Below are positions 14,437-20,473 of a stretch of DNA of 38,675 nucleotides, in pieces; within the stretch, counting starts at the first letter, position 1, and the number at the start of each line of letters is the position of its first letter. Source of the stretch: a virus. The stretch spans positions 1 through 38,675 of IMG/VR virus record IMGVR_UViG_3300044678_001237; one strand, written 5' to 3'. The translations under genes were made by a program, and so were the position numbers. Under the pieces are notes generated by a model. The model searched no databases and was not told where the DNA came from. It saw nothing but the letters and a program-made list of their open reading frames with translations.

Positions 14437-15200
14437 TGGACCGCAAGGGATATATCGGCGGGTCAGACGCAAATATCATTCTGTCGGGCGATGCACAGCG
14501 CATTGCCCGGCTGGTCGCGGAGAAGCGTGGGGAAGTTGAACCCGAAGACCTGTCCCGGTCGCTTCCGGTTCAGCTTGGCGTGTGGACGGAGCAGTTCAAT
14601 CGCCAATGGTACGAACTGCAGACCGGGCAGCAGGTCACAGGCGTTGACGAAGTTTGGACGCACCGGGACCACACCTTCATTCGTGCCAGGCTGGACGGCT
14701 TTGTGGGCGACGCAGTTTATGAAGCCAAGCACGTCAACCCCTTCGGCGATATTGAAGGCGTCGTGCAGCGGTACATGCCGCAGCTTCACCACTATATGAC
14801 GGTGACAGGCAAGCGCACGGCAATCCTGTCGGTACTGGTCGGCACCCAGCGCTGGGAATGTTTCACCGTCGATTACGACCCGTTCTATGCCGACTTGCTG
14901 CTGAATGCGGAATTGCAGTTCTGGGCCAATGTCCAGAACGGCGGGGACGTGACCCCGGTGACCGCAGAACCACCCAAGCCGCGCGAAGCAAAGCTAAAGG
15001 TGGACATGACGGGGCACAATGAGTGGGCCGCGCTGGCGGATACGTGGCTGGCGACCAACAAAGCCGCGCGCGACAACACGGCGGCAAAGGACGGCCTGAA
15101 GAAGTTGATTGAAGACGACGTGGCCGAAGCGTTTGGCCATGGCGTGTCTATCAAGCGCGGTGCGAAAGGCGCACTGACAATCCGCGAGGCGCGGTCATGA
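14436..15200 (+). CDS. YqaJ-family viral exonuclease (recombination)
   Basis: 254 aa from ATG 14436. The start carries the family opening YIGGSDAN. Catalytic-type residues are E52 (LGVWTEQFN), D87 (RLDGFVGD), E96-x-K98 (YEAKHV) and Q116 (YMPQLHHYM), the PD-(D/E)xK pattern of YqaJ/lambda exonucleases. It degrades one strand of double-stranded ends to feed a single-strand annealing protein. Here that partner is the ERF protein one gene downstream, the usual exo/annealase pairing. Confidence 0.88.
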   Translation: MDRKGYIGGSDANIILSGDAQRIARLVAEKRGEVEPEDLSRSLPVQLGVWTEQFNRQWYELQTGQQVTGVDEVWTHRDHTFIRARLDGFVGDAVYEAKHVNPFGDIEGVVQRYMPQLHHYMTVTGKRTAILSVLVGTQRWECFTVDYDPFYADLLLNAELQFWANVQNGGDVTPVTAEPPKPREAKLKVDMTGHNEWAALADTWLATNKAARDNTAAKDGLKKLIEDDVAEAFGHGVSIKRGAKGALTIREARS

Positions 15201-15559
15201 AGCGCCCCGCAATCAGCGCCAGCATGAAGCTGGAAGCCCTGAAGGCGGGTCAGGTTCAGGCGGCTTGCTATATCTGCAAGCGCGTCTGTCCGTGGGACCA
15301 GTTTAATTTTGACCACGTGCAGGCGCTTGTGGATTCCGGCACCCACGAAGCAAGCAATTTAGCGGTGATTTGTGTATGGTGTCACCGGGAAAAGTCGGCG
15401 TTTGAACACCAGCGAAACGCCAAACATAAGCGCCTGAAAGTGGCGCGCGAACTGCACGAAAAGATTGTGTCGGGCGAAATGGTCCGCCCGCAAAGCAAAC
15501 TGAAAGGCCGCAAATTTAGCGGCTGGCGGAAGTTCAACGGGGAAAGGGTGAAGTCATGA
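15197..15559 (+). CDS. HNH endonuclease (120 aa)
   Basis: ATGA overlap with the exonuclease. The HNH core reads CYICKRVCPWDQFNFDHV, then SNLAVICVWCHREKSAFEH: first Cys pair C-x2-C, catalytic D-H, Asn, then C-x2-C-H. A basic C-terminal tail follows. Because it sits inside a tightly overlapping recombination operon, it is more likely a working part of DNA processing than a homing insertion; that is inference. Confidence 0.82.
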   Translation: MKRPAISASMKLEALKAGQVQAACYICKRVCPWDQFNFDHVQALVDSGTHEASNLAVICVWCHREKSAFEHQRNAKHKRLKVARELHEKIVSGEMVRPQSKLKGRKFSGWRKFNGERVKS

Positions 15560-16185
15560 ACATGGAACATGGAAACGCCGCGCTGTTTGCGGCATTGGCC
15601 CAAGCGCAGGGCGCAGTCGAAAACGCCACGAAGGGTTCAATCAACCCGCACTTCAAGTCCCGATATGCCGACTTGGCGGAAGTGTTGAACACGGTACGCC
15701 CGGTCTTTTCGGCCTATGGGCTTGGTATCCTGCAATCCAGCGCCTTTGACGGTGCGACCGTGTCGGTCACGACGACAATAACGCACAAGGACGGCGGCTA
15801 TGTCAGTTCGACGGCAAGCTGCGTTCCGGCCAAGTTCGACGCGCCTGGCATTGGCGCCTGTACGACTTACCTTCGCCGCTATGGCCTAGCCGCCATGACA
15901 GGCGTGGCGCAGGAAGACGACGACGGCAATGCTGCTTCTGGCCGACCAAGCCAGCCCGCCGACAACAACCGCCAGCCCGACCGCAGTCAGGCGGCGCGTG
16001 CGTTTGTCACTGAAAGTATCAAGGCCATTGGTTCACTGAAGACTGAAACCGCGCTCGACGATTGGTATGCGGAGAACGCACCGAAGCTGGCGAGGCTGAA
16101 AGAAAGCTACGCAGAAGAGGCCAAAATGATTTCAGGGGCCTTGGCAGAACAACGCAAGACGCTGGTCAGGGTGGCGGCTGAATGA
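15556..16185 (+). CDS. ERF-family single-strand annealing protein
   Basis: 209 aa. ERF superfamily signatures: INPHFKSRYADLAEVLNTVRP (about 29-49), GLGILQ, a beta-hairpin region with ITHKDGGYVSS, and TTYLRRYGLAAMTGVAQEDDDGN (about 108-130). ERF proteins form rings that anneal complementary strands, as in P22 Erf. The C-terminal third is a linker plus helices. The start overlaps the HNH stop (ATGA); Met3 is an alternative. Confidence 0.9.
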   Translation: MNMEHGNAALFAALAQAQGAVENATKGSINPHFKSRYADLAEVLNTVRPVFSAYGLGILQSSAFDGATVSVTTTITHKDGGYVSSTASCVPAKFDAPGIGACTTYLRRYGLAAMTGVAQEDDDGNAASGRPSQPADNNRQPDRSQAARAFVTESIKAIGSLKTETALDDWYAENAPKLARLKESYAEEAKMISGALAEQRKTLVRVAAE

Positions 16186-16505
16186 ACACGAACAAGCGCC
16201 CCCAATCTGAATTGTATCGCGAAGCCGCCATGAAGTGGGCGGATTTGGACGCTGCCGCGCGCATGCTTGAAGAAGGCAAGAGCGCAGTTCTTTCCCAGCG
16301 CATGACGGCGCTAGGAGACATGGCCGTCAGCAAGGCGGAACTCACCGTGAAGGCCAGCGACTTCTGGTCGGACTATATCAAGAAAATGGTGCGCGCCCGG
16401 ACATTGGCGAACCAGGCAAAGGTAGAAGTCGAATTTCTCCGCATGCGCCATTGGGAAGCCACGCAGGACAGGGCTGACCACAGGTACGAGGCCCGAATGT
16501 CATGA
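16182..16505 (+). CDS. Unknown helical protein (107 aa)
   Basis: ATGA overlaps at both ends. An all-helical, charged protein (WADLDAAARMLEEGKSAVLSQRM...KAELTVKASDFWSDYIKKMVRARTLANQAKVEVEFLRMRHWEATQDRADHRYEARM). Similar unnamed proteins commonly follow recombinases in phages. Probably cytosolic. No motif is recognised. Confidence 0.7.
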   Translation: MNTNKRPQSELYREAAMKWADLDAAARMLEEGKSAVLSQRMTALGDMAVSKAELTVKASDFWSDYIKKMVRARTLANQAKVEVEFLRMRHWEATQDRADHRYEARMS

Positions 16506-16708
16506 CCAGTAGCACAGCAGAAATCGTGAAGAAGCTCTGTGCGGAAGAAACACCCGCCGCAACCTCGCTTGTGTGCGAGTGGAGAGACCTCGGTCATGAG
16601 TGGAGTTCGTCTTGCAAGGTTCGGTTCGAAGCATTTGCTTCAACGAAGGGTAGGTTTTTCTGCCCATCATGCAGCAAACCCATCAAGTTCAAGGAGGGCA
16701 GCGAATGA
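16502..16708 (+). CDS. Small Cys-containing protein (68 aa)
   Basis: ATGA overlaps on both sides. It has C-x-W pairs (LVCEWRDLGHEWSSSCKV) and FFCPSCSKPIKF, a C-x2-C knuckle near the C-terminus; with the two earlier Cys it may form a zinc ribbon. Function unknown. Confidence 0.65.
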   Translation: MTSSTAEIVKKLCAEETPAATSLVCEWRDLGHEWSSSCKVRFEAFASTKGRFFCPSCSKPIKFKEGSE

Positions 16709-17010
16709 GCAGTGACATCAAGCAAAGACTGCGCGCCCCGTGGGGTGGCAGTCCTGATAATTGCAAAGAAGCCGCCGATGCCATCGAAGCCCTTGAGGGT
16801 GAGCGGGACAAACTGAAGTGGTCAATGGAGTGGTATGAGGACAGAGCCGAAGCCGCAGAAGCACGCGCGGAGCGGCTGCGTGCGGCGCTCGAGGCTATCG
16901 CCGTCAGGGCGGGGACGTTCGAGGGTCGCGGCAGTTACATTGCTTACGTCGAATTGGCTGGTGAGATTGAGAAAATGGCCGACTCCGCGCGAAACGGTGA
17001 AGAGCCATGA
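16705..17010 (+). CDS. Ead/Ea22-like early protein (101 aa)
   Basis: ATG 16705 is used because it overlaps the previous stop (ATGA) and AGGAGG lies 7 bases upstream; an open extension to 16669 is rejected. Residues about 28-70 form a coiled coil (EALEGERDKLKWSMEWYEDRAEAAEARAERLRAALEAIA), followed by YIAYVELAGEIEKMADSAR, as in small phage Ead-type proteins of unknown function. Confidence 0.65.
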   Translation: MSSDIKQRLRAPWGGSPDNCKEAADAIEALEGERDKLKWSMEWYEDRAEAAEARAERLRAALEAIAVRAGTFEGRGSYIAYVELAGEIEKMADSARNGEEP

Positions 17011-17135
17011 CCAACACCCCCGACCCTTCACGTCTTGAGCGCCTGATAGCGGCCCTTCTTGCTTTGCTGGCAGACAGAGATGCAACGATTAAGGGGCTGC
17101 GGCGGGAACTGGACAGGAAGGACGAAGAGCCGTGA
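17007..17135 (+). CDS. Small coiled-coil protein (42 aa)
   Basis: ATG 17007 overlaps the previous stop (ATGA) and its own TGA overlaps the next GTG (GTGA at 17132). The product is a single Leu/Ala-rich amphipathic helix with a charged end (SRLERLIAALLALLADRDATIKGLRRELDRKDEEP). Coupling at both ends supports it. Function unknown. Confidence 0.55.
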   Translation: MTNTPDPSRLERLIAALLALLADRDATIKGLRRELDRKDEEP

Positions 17136-17335
17136 CCGCGCACCCCTGCCCCAACTGTCGCGGCACTGGAATTGTCCGTCCGCACCGGAAGCTAACCGAC
17201 GAACAGGTTTCCAACATGCGCCGCGACCTGGACGCGGGCGAGGCATTGGCGTCGGTTGCCGCGCGCTACGGAGTAGCACCCAGCACGGCAGGGGCTATTC
17301 GCGACGGGCACTTGAGGAAGGAACGAAGGGTATGA
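17132..17335 (+). CDS. Zinc-knuckle plus HTH protein (67 aa)
   Basis: GTG start in a GTGA overlap. The N-terminus CPNCRGTG is a C-x2-C DnaJ-like knuckle. The rest (LTDEQVSNMRRDLDAGEALASVAARYGVAPSTAGAIRDG) is a resolvase/homeodomain-type helix-turn-helix. It is a small DNA-binding protein directly before excisionase; a role in controlling xis/int is possible but not shown. Confidence 0.65.
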   Translation: MTAHPCPNCRGTGIVRPHRKLTDEQVSNMRRDLDAGEALASVAARYGVAPSTAGAIRDGHLRKERRV

Positions 17336-17607
17336 CCGTATTCAGCCCAAAAACCCTTGCCGAACGCTGGGATTGCCACCCGTCCGCCATTCGGAAACTT
17401 ATCCATGAGGGCCGCTTGCAATCTTTCCGCGTTGGGAACTTAATGCGCATTCAGCTAGCCGAAGTGGAGCGGTTTGAATGCAGCGGCACCGTGTCGCCCG
17501 ATACAGGGGCGGGTTCGTCCTCGAATACTATGACGGCGGAAAGCGATACCGAAGAGCGCTGCGTGCGTCTAACGTGGGCGCAGCGCACGCAGAGGCCGGG
17601 GACTTAA
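17332..17607 (+). CDS. Excisionase-like HTH protein
   Basis: 91 aa from ATG 17332 (ATGA overlap). FSPKTLAERWDCHPSAIRKLIHEGRLQSFRVGNLMRIQLAEVERF (about 4-48) is a MerR/AlpA-type winged HTH of the excisionase family. Its C-terminal part overlaps the integrase start by 130 nt in another frame, like the overlapping xis and int of lambda. It probably directs prophage excision. Confidence 0.75.
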   Translation: MTVFSPKTLAERWDCHPSAIRKLIHEGRLQSFRVGNLMRIQLAEVERFECSGTVSPDTGAGSSSNTMTAESDTEERCVRLTWAQRTQRPGT

Positions 17608-18440
17608 TCCGGGCAATTGAACGGGGGAAGCTGGGGCGGCTGACCATTGCCGGGGCTATCAGGCACTACCTAGAGAAGTCCAAAGCCATAGGACTGCCGA
17701 TTATGGAATTGCAATCCCGCCATGTGGTCAAGGGGCTGGGCGACATTCCCGCCGACGCCATCAATCAGGACGCCGTTGACCAGTATGTGTCAGGCCGCAA
17801 GGCCAGCGCCGGCACGATTAGGAAGGAATTGGGTATCCTGCGGGCGGCCCTTCGCCATTGCGAAAAGCAAAGGCTAATCACCAAGGCCCCGCATATCAGC
17901 CTGCCGACAGCCCCACCCCCGCGCGACCGAAGATTGACCCGCGACGAATTCGCAAGGCTGCTGGACGCCTGCAAGGCCCACCATGTCTGGCTGTTTTGCA
18001 TGTTGGGCTGGCACACGGCGGCGCGGGCCAGTGCCATTCTGGAACTGACATGGGCGGACGTGGACTTGCCCGGTCGCAAAATCCACTACAAGGCCGCTGG
18101 ACGGCAAAAGCGCCGCGTATCGGTGCCTGTCAATGATAGCCTGCTTCCGGCCTTGGAAGAGGCCAGGCGCGGGGCCATGACGCCATTCGTGATTGAGTAT
18201 GCCGGGAGGCGGGTCGCCAGTATCAAGCGCGCCTTTGCGGCCAGTGCCGAAAGGGCGGGGCTGGACGACGTAAGCCCGCATGTCCTGCGCCATTCAGCCG
18301 CCTGTGCCATGGTTGAGGCCGGGGTTCCCATGGAAGCCGTGGCGCAGTTCCTGGGGCATTCAAACCCGTCCGTGACGTTCAGGGTCTATGCAAGATTTAG
18401 CCCGACATGGTTGGCGGGGGCGGCGAAGGCTTTGGGCTAA
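17478..18440 (+). CDS. Tyrosine-type integrase
   Basis: 320 aa. An N-terminal arm/SAM-like region (about 1-150) is followed by a catalytic domain. The active-site set is R183 (HTAARASAIL), H268 and R271 (HVLRHSAA), H294 (FLGHSNPSVT) and the Tyr nucleophile Y304 (RVYARF). It inserts the circular genome at a host att site and, with excisionase, removes it. It is the last gene of the rightward operon. A candidate attP (19996-20020) carrying a tRNA 3' end lies about 1.55 kb downstream. Confidence 0.93.
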   Translation: MQRHRVARYRGGFVLEYYDGGKRYRRALRASNVGAAHAEAGDLIRAIERGKLGRLTIAGAIRHYLEKSKAIGLPIMELQSRHVVKGLGDIPADAINQDAVDQYVSGRKASAGTIRKELGILRAALRHCEKQRLITKAPHISLPTAPPPRDRRLTRDEFARLLDACKAHHVWLFCMLGWHTAARASAILELTWADVDLPGRKIHYKAAGRQKRRVSVPVNDSLLPALEEARRGAMTPFVIEYAGRRVASIKRAFAASAERAGLDDVSPHVLRHSAACAMVEAGVPMEAVAQFLGHSNPSVTFRVYARFSPTWLAGAAKALG

Positions 18441-18460
18441 AGATAATTTCGTATGACCTC

Positions 18461-18489
18461 TTGACCCTGCCTTTGTCGTGCCCTATCTT
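18461..18489 (+). promoter_or_regulatory. Promoter for the accessory gene group
   Basis: TTGACC (18461-18466), a 17-bp spacer, TATCTT (18484-18489), in the 101-bp gap after the integrase. Downstream is an AGGAGG (18531-18536) five bases before ATG 18542. No operator is nearby, so the three genes that follow could be expressed in the lysogen. Confidence 0.5.
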
Positions 18490-18541
18490 TAGGACATGGC
18501 GCAGGGCAATCAGGCCCGCGTTGATTGGCTAGGAGGCCAAA

Positions 18542-18739
18542 ATGATTACATATCACGACGCTACTGTTGACGGTCACAGGCGTGTTCTGAAAGCGTCATG
18601 GCCGCACGCAGGGCACTACTCTGACAGCAAGTTCGGTCCTGAAATTGGTCGCCCAGATGATTTAGACTCCTGGATGATTTACGACCGTTTCTGGAAGGAC
18701 GGAGCGGCCTGCCTTGTGCTCTCAGTCGACGGAGACTAG
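18542..18739 (+). CDS. Accessory protein of 65 aa, unknown
   Basis: ATG 18542 with a perfect AGGAGG five bases upstream. The product (MITYHDATVDGHRRVLKASW...) is rich in His, Asp and Trp, without Cys clusters or hydrophobic helices. The family is not recognised. It is first behind its own promoter candidate, outside the operator-controlled operon, so it is a possible lysogenic-conversion gene. Confidence 0.6.
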   Translation: MITYHDATVDGHRRVLKASWPHAGHYSDSKFGPEIGRPDDLDSWMIYDRFWKDGAACLVLSVDGD

Positions 18740-18745
18740 CCCTAA

Positions 18746-18964
18746 ATGGCATACGTCACTTATGTTGTAGACCGCGACGACACAGGCACGGCAATCGCCG
18801 CCGCCATGACCGAAGCGGAAGCCCGTCGTGTTGGGACAGTCCGCCTCCTGAAGCATATAGCAAAGCTGGGCACGTCTGGCTGGCTTCAGACATTGGAGCG
18901 CGACCTGACCGAAAGCGAGACCGCCACTATCGACAAGATACTGGCGGAAGCCTTGGAGCAATAA
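18746..18964 (+). CDS. Accessory protein of 72 aa, unknown
   Basis: MAYVTYVVDRDDTGTAIAAAMTEAEARRVGTVRLLKHIAKLG... followed by a helical C-terminus (TLERDLTESETATIDKILAEALEQ). No clear ribosome site precedes ATG 18746. Its TAA overlaps the next ATG (TAATG at 18964). Function unknown. Confidence 0.6.
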   Translation: MAYVTYVVDRDDTGTAIAAAMTEAEARRVGTVRLLKHIAKLGTSGWLQTLERDLTESETATIDKILAEALEQ

Positions 18965-19170
18965 TGCGAGGCGACCTGATAAAAGTGGGAGAGGCCCTTT
19001 ACGGGCCTCTTTTTCAATCCGCGCTGGCCCGTGACTTGGGCGTCAGCGACCGCACCATGCGCCGCTGGGTAGCGGGAACGCACCAGCCGCCTGAAGGCCT
19101 GCAGGACGAGTTGCACGCCCTAGTGCGCGCCCGCATTGCCCTGCTGCAAAAACTGCTGCCAAAGAGATAG
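18964..19170 (+). CDS. Small HTH DNA-binding protein (68 aa)
   Basis: TAATG coupling to the previous gene. IKVGEALYGPLFQSALARDLGVSDRTMRRWVAGTHQPPEGL (about 6-46) is a YdaS-type helix-turn-helix commonly annotated as a transcriptional regulator in alphaproteobacterial genomes. Its stop lies within the first 18-bp direct repeat (19165-19182). Confidence 0.75.
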   Translation: MRGDLIKVGEALYGPLFQSALARDLGVSDRTMRRWVAGTHQPPEGLQDELHALVRARIALLQKLLPKR

Positions 19171-19182
19171 TTCCCGCTGTCA
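19165..19182 (+). repeat. Direct repeat R1 (AGATAGTTCCCGCTGTCA) with inverted repeat
   Basis: Matches 17 of 18 bases with 20048-20065. It runs into an inverted repeat, CTGTCA-ggatt-TGACAG (19177-19193). The gene-free stretch up to the tRNA (19171-19390) also holds a TTGACA at 19187 without a good -10, and short inverted repeats (GGATT...AATCC; ACACTgtaAGTGT), and nothing else I can support. Together with R2 it brackets the tRNA and HNH-like gene. Confidence 0.7.
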
Positions 19183-19390
19183 GGATTTGACAGGCACCCT
19201 GAACGGAAATAGCACGAGAACCGAACGGAATGCACACACCCTGGCGAAAAAATGCAACAATTTGGCGGATTTGCTTGCAATCCGGTAACTTCACACTGTA
19301 AGTGTCAGTGGAAAGGTAGAGGCATGAAAACTGAGCAAAACGGCCAATTCTGTGACGAAAAAGATAGTGTGCATTGTCGATTTTCTGACA

Positions 19391-19465
19391 GGGTGCGTAG
19401 CTCAGAGGGAGAGCGTTCGCTTCACACGCGAAATGTCGTAGGTTCGATTCCTACCGCGCCCACCA
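19391..19465 (+). tRNA. tRNA-Val (anticodon CAC), CCA encoded
   Basis: 75 nt folding as a full cloverleaf: acceptor GGGTGCG/CGCGCCC (one T-G pair), D stem GCTC/GAGC, anticodon stem TTCGC/GCGAA with loop TTCACAC (anticodon CAC at 19423-19425, reads GTG), T arm GTAGG-TTCGATT-CCTAC, then A-CCA. The 3' CCA is encoded. It may supply Val tRNA for GTG-rich phage genes or be a host gene captured at an att site. Confidence 0.93.
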
Positions 19466-19479
19466 GAAAAAAGCAGACG

Positions 19480-19986
19480 GTGCTGATTTGCCCCAAGCCA
19501 TACCGGGCAAAAAATGGAACGTCGTCGGCCACAGCTTACATCGACGGGCAGCGCGTGCGCCTAACGATACCGCGTGAGCACGATTTGCGCTTAGTCAATG
19601 AGATGGTTGCGTCCGTGTCTGGGTACACAACGTCCGAAATCGTAACACCAGCCGTCAGAGCCATCCTCCAGCACCGCCTATGCAGCGCAAAAAGTCGAAA
19701 GTATCGCAACAACATTCATTGCAACCTTACGATTGACGACCTTGAGCAGATGTACGGCGATTTAAAGGGGCGATGCTCAGTATCCAACGTCCCATTCGAC
19801 ATAACGAATACCGACGATAAAAAGTGGCGCAGGCCATTTAGGCCCAGCATTGACCGGATAGATTCCTCCGGCCACTACACCCGAGACAATAGCAGGCTGG
19901 TTTGCTCACTGGTCAATTTCGCAATGGGAGCATGGGGCGAAGGCGCAATGATTTTTATGATTGCGCACTTTAGGTCTGGAAGATAA
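19480..19986 (+). CDS. HNH-superfamily-like protein downstream of the tRNA
   Basis: The frame is open from 19252, right through the tRNA, so the start is uncertain. GTG 19480 just after the tRNA is the most upstream plausible one (168 aa); ATG 19603 is an alternative. The C-terminal half has CSVSNVPFD then RPSIDRIDSSGHYTRDNSRLVCSLVNFAMGAWGE, the pattern of phage HNH/His-Me proteins (S-x-D-R-I-D, G-Y-T-x-D-N, L-V-x-x-x-V-N). The first zinc-type C-x2-C is incomplete. It is followed within 10 nt by a tRNA 3'-end fragment, suggesting insertion at a tRNA. Confidence 0.55.
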   Translation: MLICPKPYRAKNGTSSATAYIDGQRVRLTIPREHDLRLVNEMVASVSGYTTSEIVTPAVRAILQHRLCSAKSRKYRNNIHCNLTIDDLEQMYGDLKGRCSVSNVPFDITNTDDKKWRRPFRPSIDRIDSSGHYTRDNSRLVCSLVNFAMGAWGEGAMIFMIAHFRSGR

Positions 19987-19995
19987 CAGCCTTAT

Positions 19996-20020
19996 GGTTC
20001 AATCCCAGCAGCGCCCACCA
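19996..20020 (+). other. tRNA 3'-end fragment, candidate attP core
   Basis: A 25-base stretch equal at 20 of 25 positions to the T-loop-to-CCA end of the tRNA-Val (19441-19465). The last ten bases, GCGCCCACCA, are identical. No tRNA 5' half precedes it. Phages that integrate into a tRNA carry exactly such a 3' end in attP. It lies downstream of int, beside R2 and its inverted repeat. Which host tRNA it matches cannot be told from here. Confidence 0.5.
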
Positions 20021-20047
20021 CCTTTTCAGCCAAATTTACTACGAAAC

Positions 20048-20065
20048 AGATAGTTCCCGCCGTCA
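20048..20065 (+). repeat. Direct repeat R2 (AGATAGTTCCCGCCGTCA) with inverted repeat
   Basis: 17 of 18 bases match R1, and weaker similarity extends about 15 bases upstream. It opens an inverted repeat CCGTCAA (20060-20066)/TTGACGG (20081-20087), paralleling the one at R1. A hairpin CGCTTC-aaac-GAAGCG lies further on, at about 20100. These may be integrase arm sites, regulator sites or scars of an insertion. Confidence 0.65.
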
Positions 20066-20174
20066 ACAACTTGCCAACCTTTGACGGTTATCCTTTGGGC
20101 GCTTCAAACGAAGCGGCCCCAGCCGGGACGGCAATCCCGAACTGAGGCCTAACCCAAACACATGAGGATGAGTC

Positions 20175-20294
20175 ATGCGTCGAGCTGTGCGCTCCATAGC
20201 AATTTCAATTTACATAGTCACGGTGCTGTTGCTGGACTTGGCCATGGCACTGATTGTGCTCGCCGGGGTCGCCATTGCGGTCGGCACGCCATGA
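20175..20294 (+). CDS. Tiny membrane protein (39 aa)
   Basis: ATG 20175 follows GAGGATGAG. The product starts MRRAVRSIAISIYIVTVLLL and is a single long hydrophobic helix with a basic N-terminus, ending AIAVGTP. Its TGA overlaps the next ATG (ATGA at 20291), pairing it with another membrane protein. Function unknown; superinfection exclusion or lysis timing are possible jobs. Confidence 0.55.
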   Translation: MRRAVRSIAISIYIVTVLLLDLAMALIVLAGVAIAVGTP

Positions 20295-20473
20295 CCCGGC
20301 GCGTCTTGAAGCGCCCGCCGCAGGGCTGGGCGAGAACCCGCGAGGAGCGCCTGGACCATGCCTGCGCCAGCGTCTGGCCGTTCTTTGTCTTCTGGTGCTT
20401 TCTGTGCGCCATAGCCATATCCAGCTTCGGCGCAAGCGTGTCGCTGATTAATCAGTGGCTGGCGTGGGGTTAG
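20291..20473 (+). CDS. Small membrane protein (60 aa), paired with the previous gene
   Basis: Starts at ATG 20291 in an ATGA overlap; an open extension to 20162 is rejected. A basic N-terminus (MTRRVLKRPPQGWARTREERL) is followed by one transmembrane helix (about 29-46: VWPFFVFWCFLCAIAISSF) and a short tail. Its TAG overlaps the TAA of the convergent polyvalent-protein gene, leaving no room for a terminator between the two strands. Confidence 0.6.
   Translation: MTRRVLKRPPQGWARTREERLDHACASVWPFFVFWCFLCAIAISSFGASVSLINQWLAWG

Noticed and set aside
19187-19215. TTGACA-17-TAGCAC as tRNA promoter
   Set aside because: The -10 is poor and the -35 is part of the inverted repeat next to R1; not supportable on its own.
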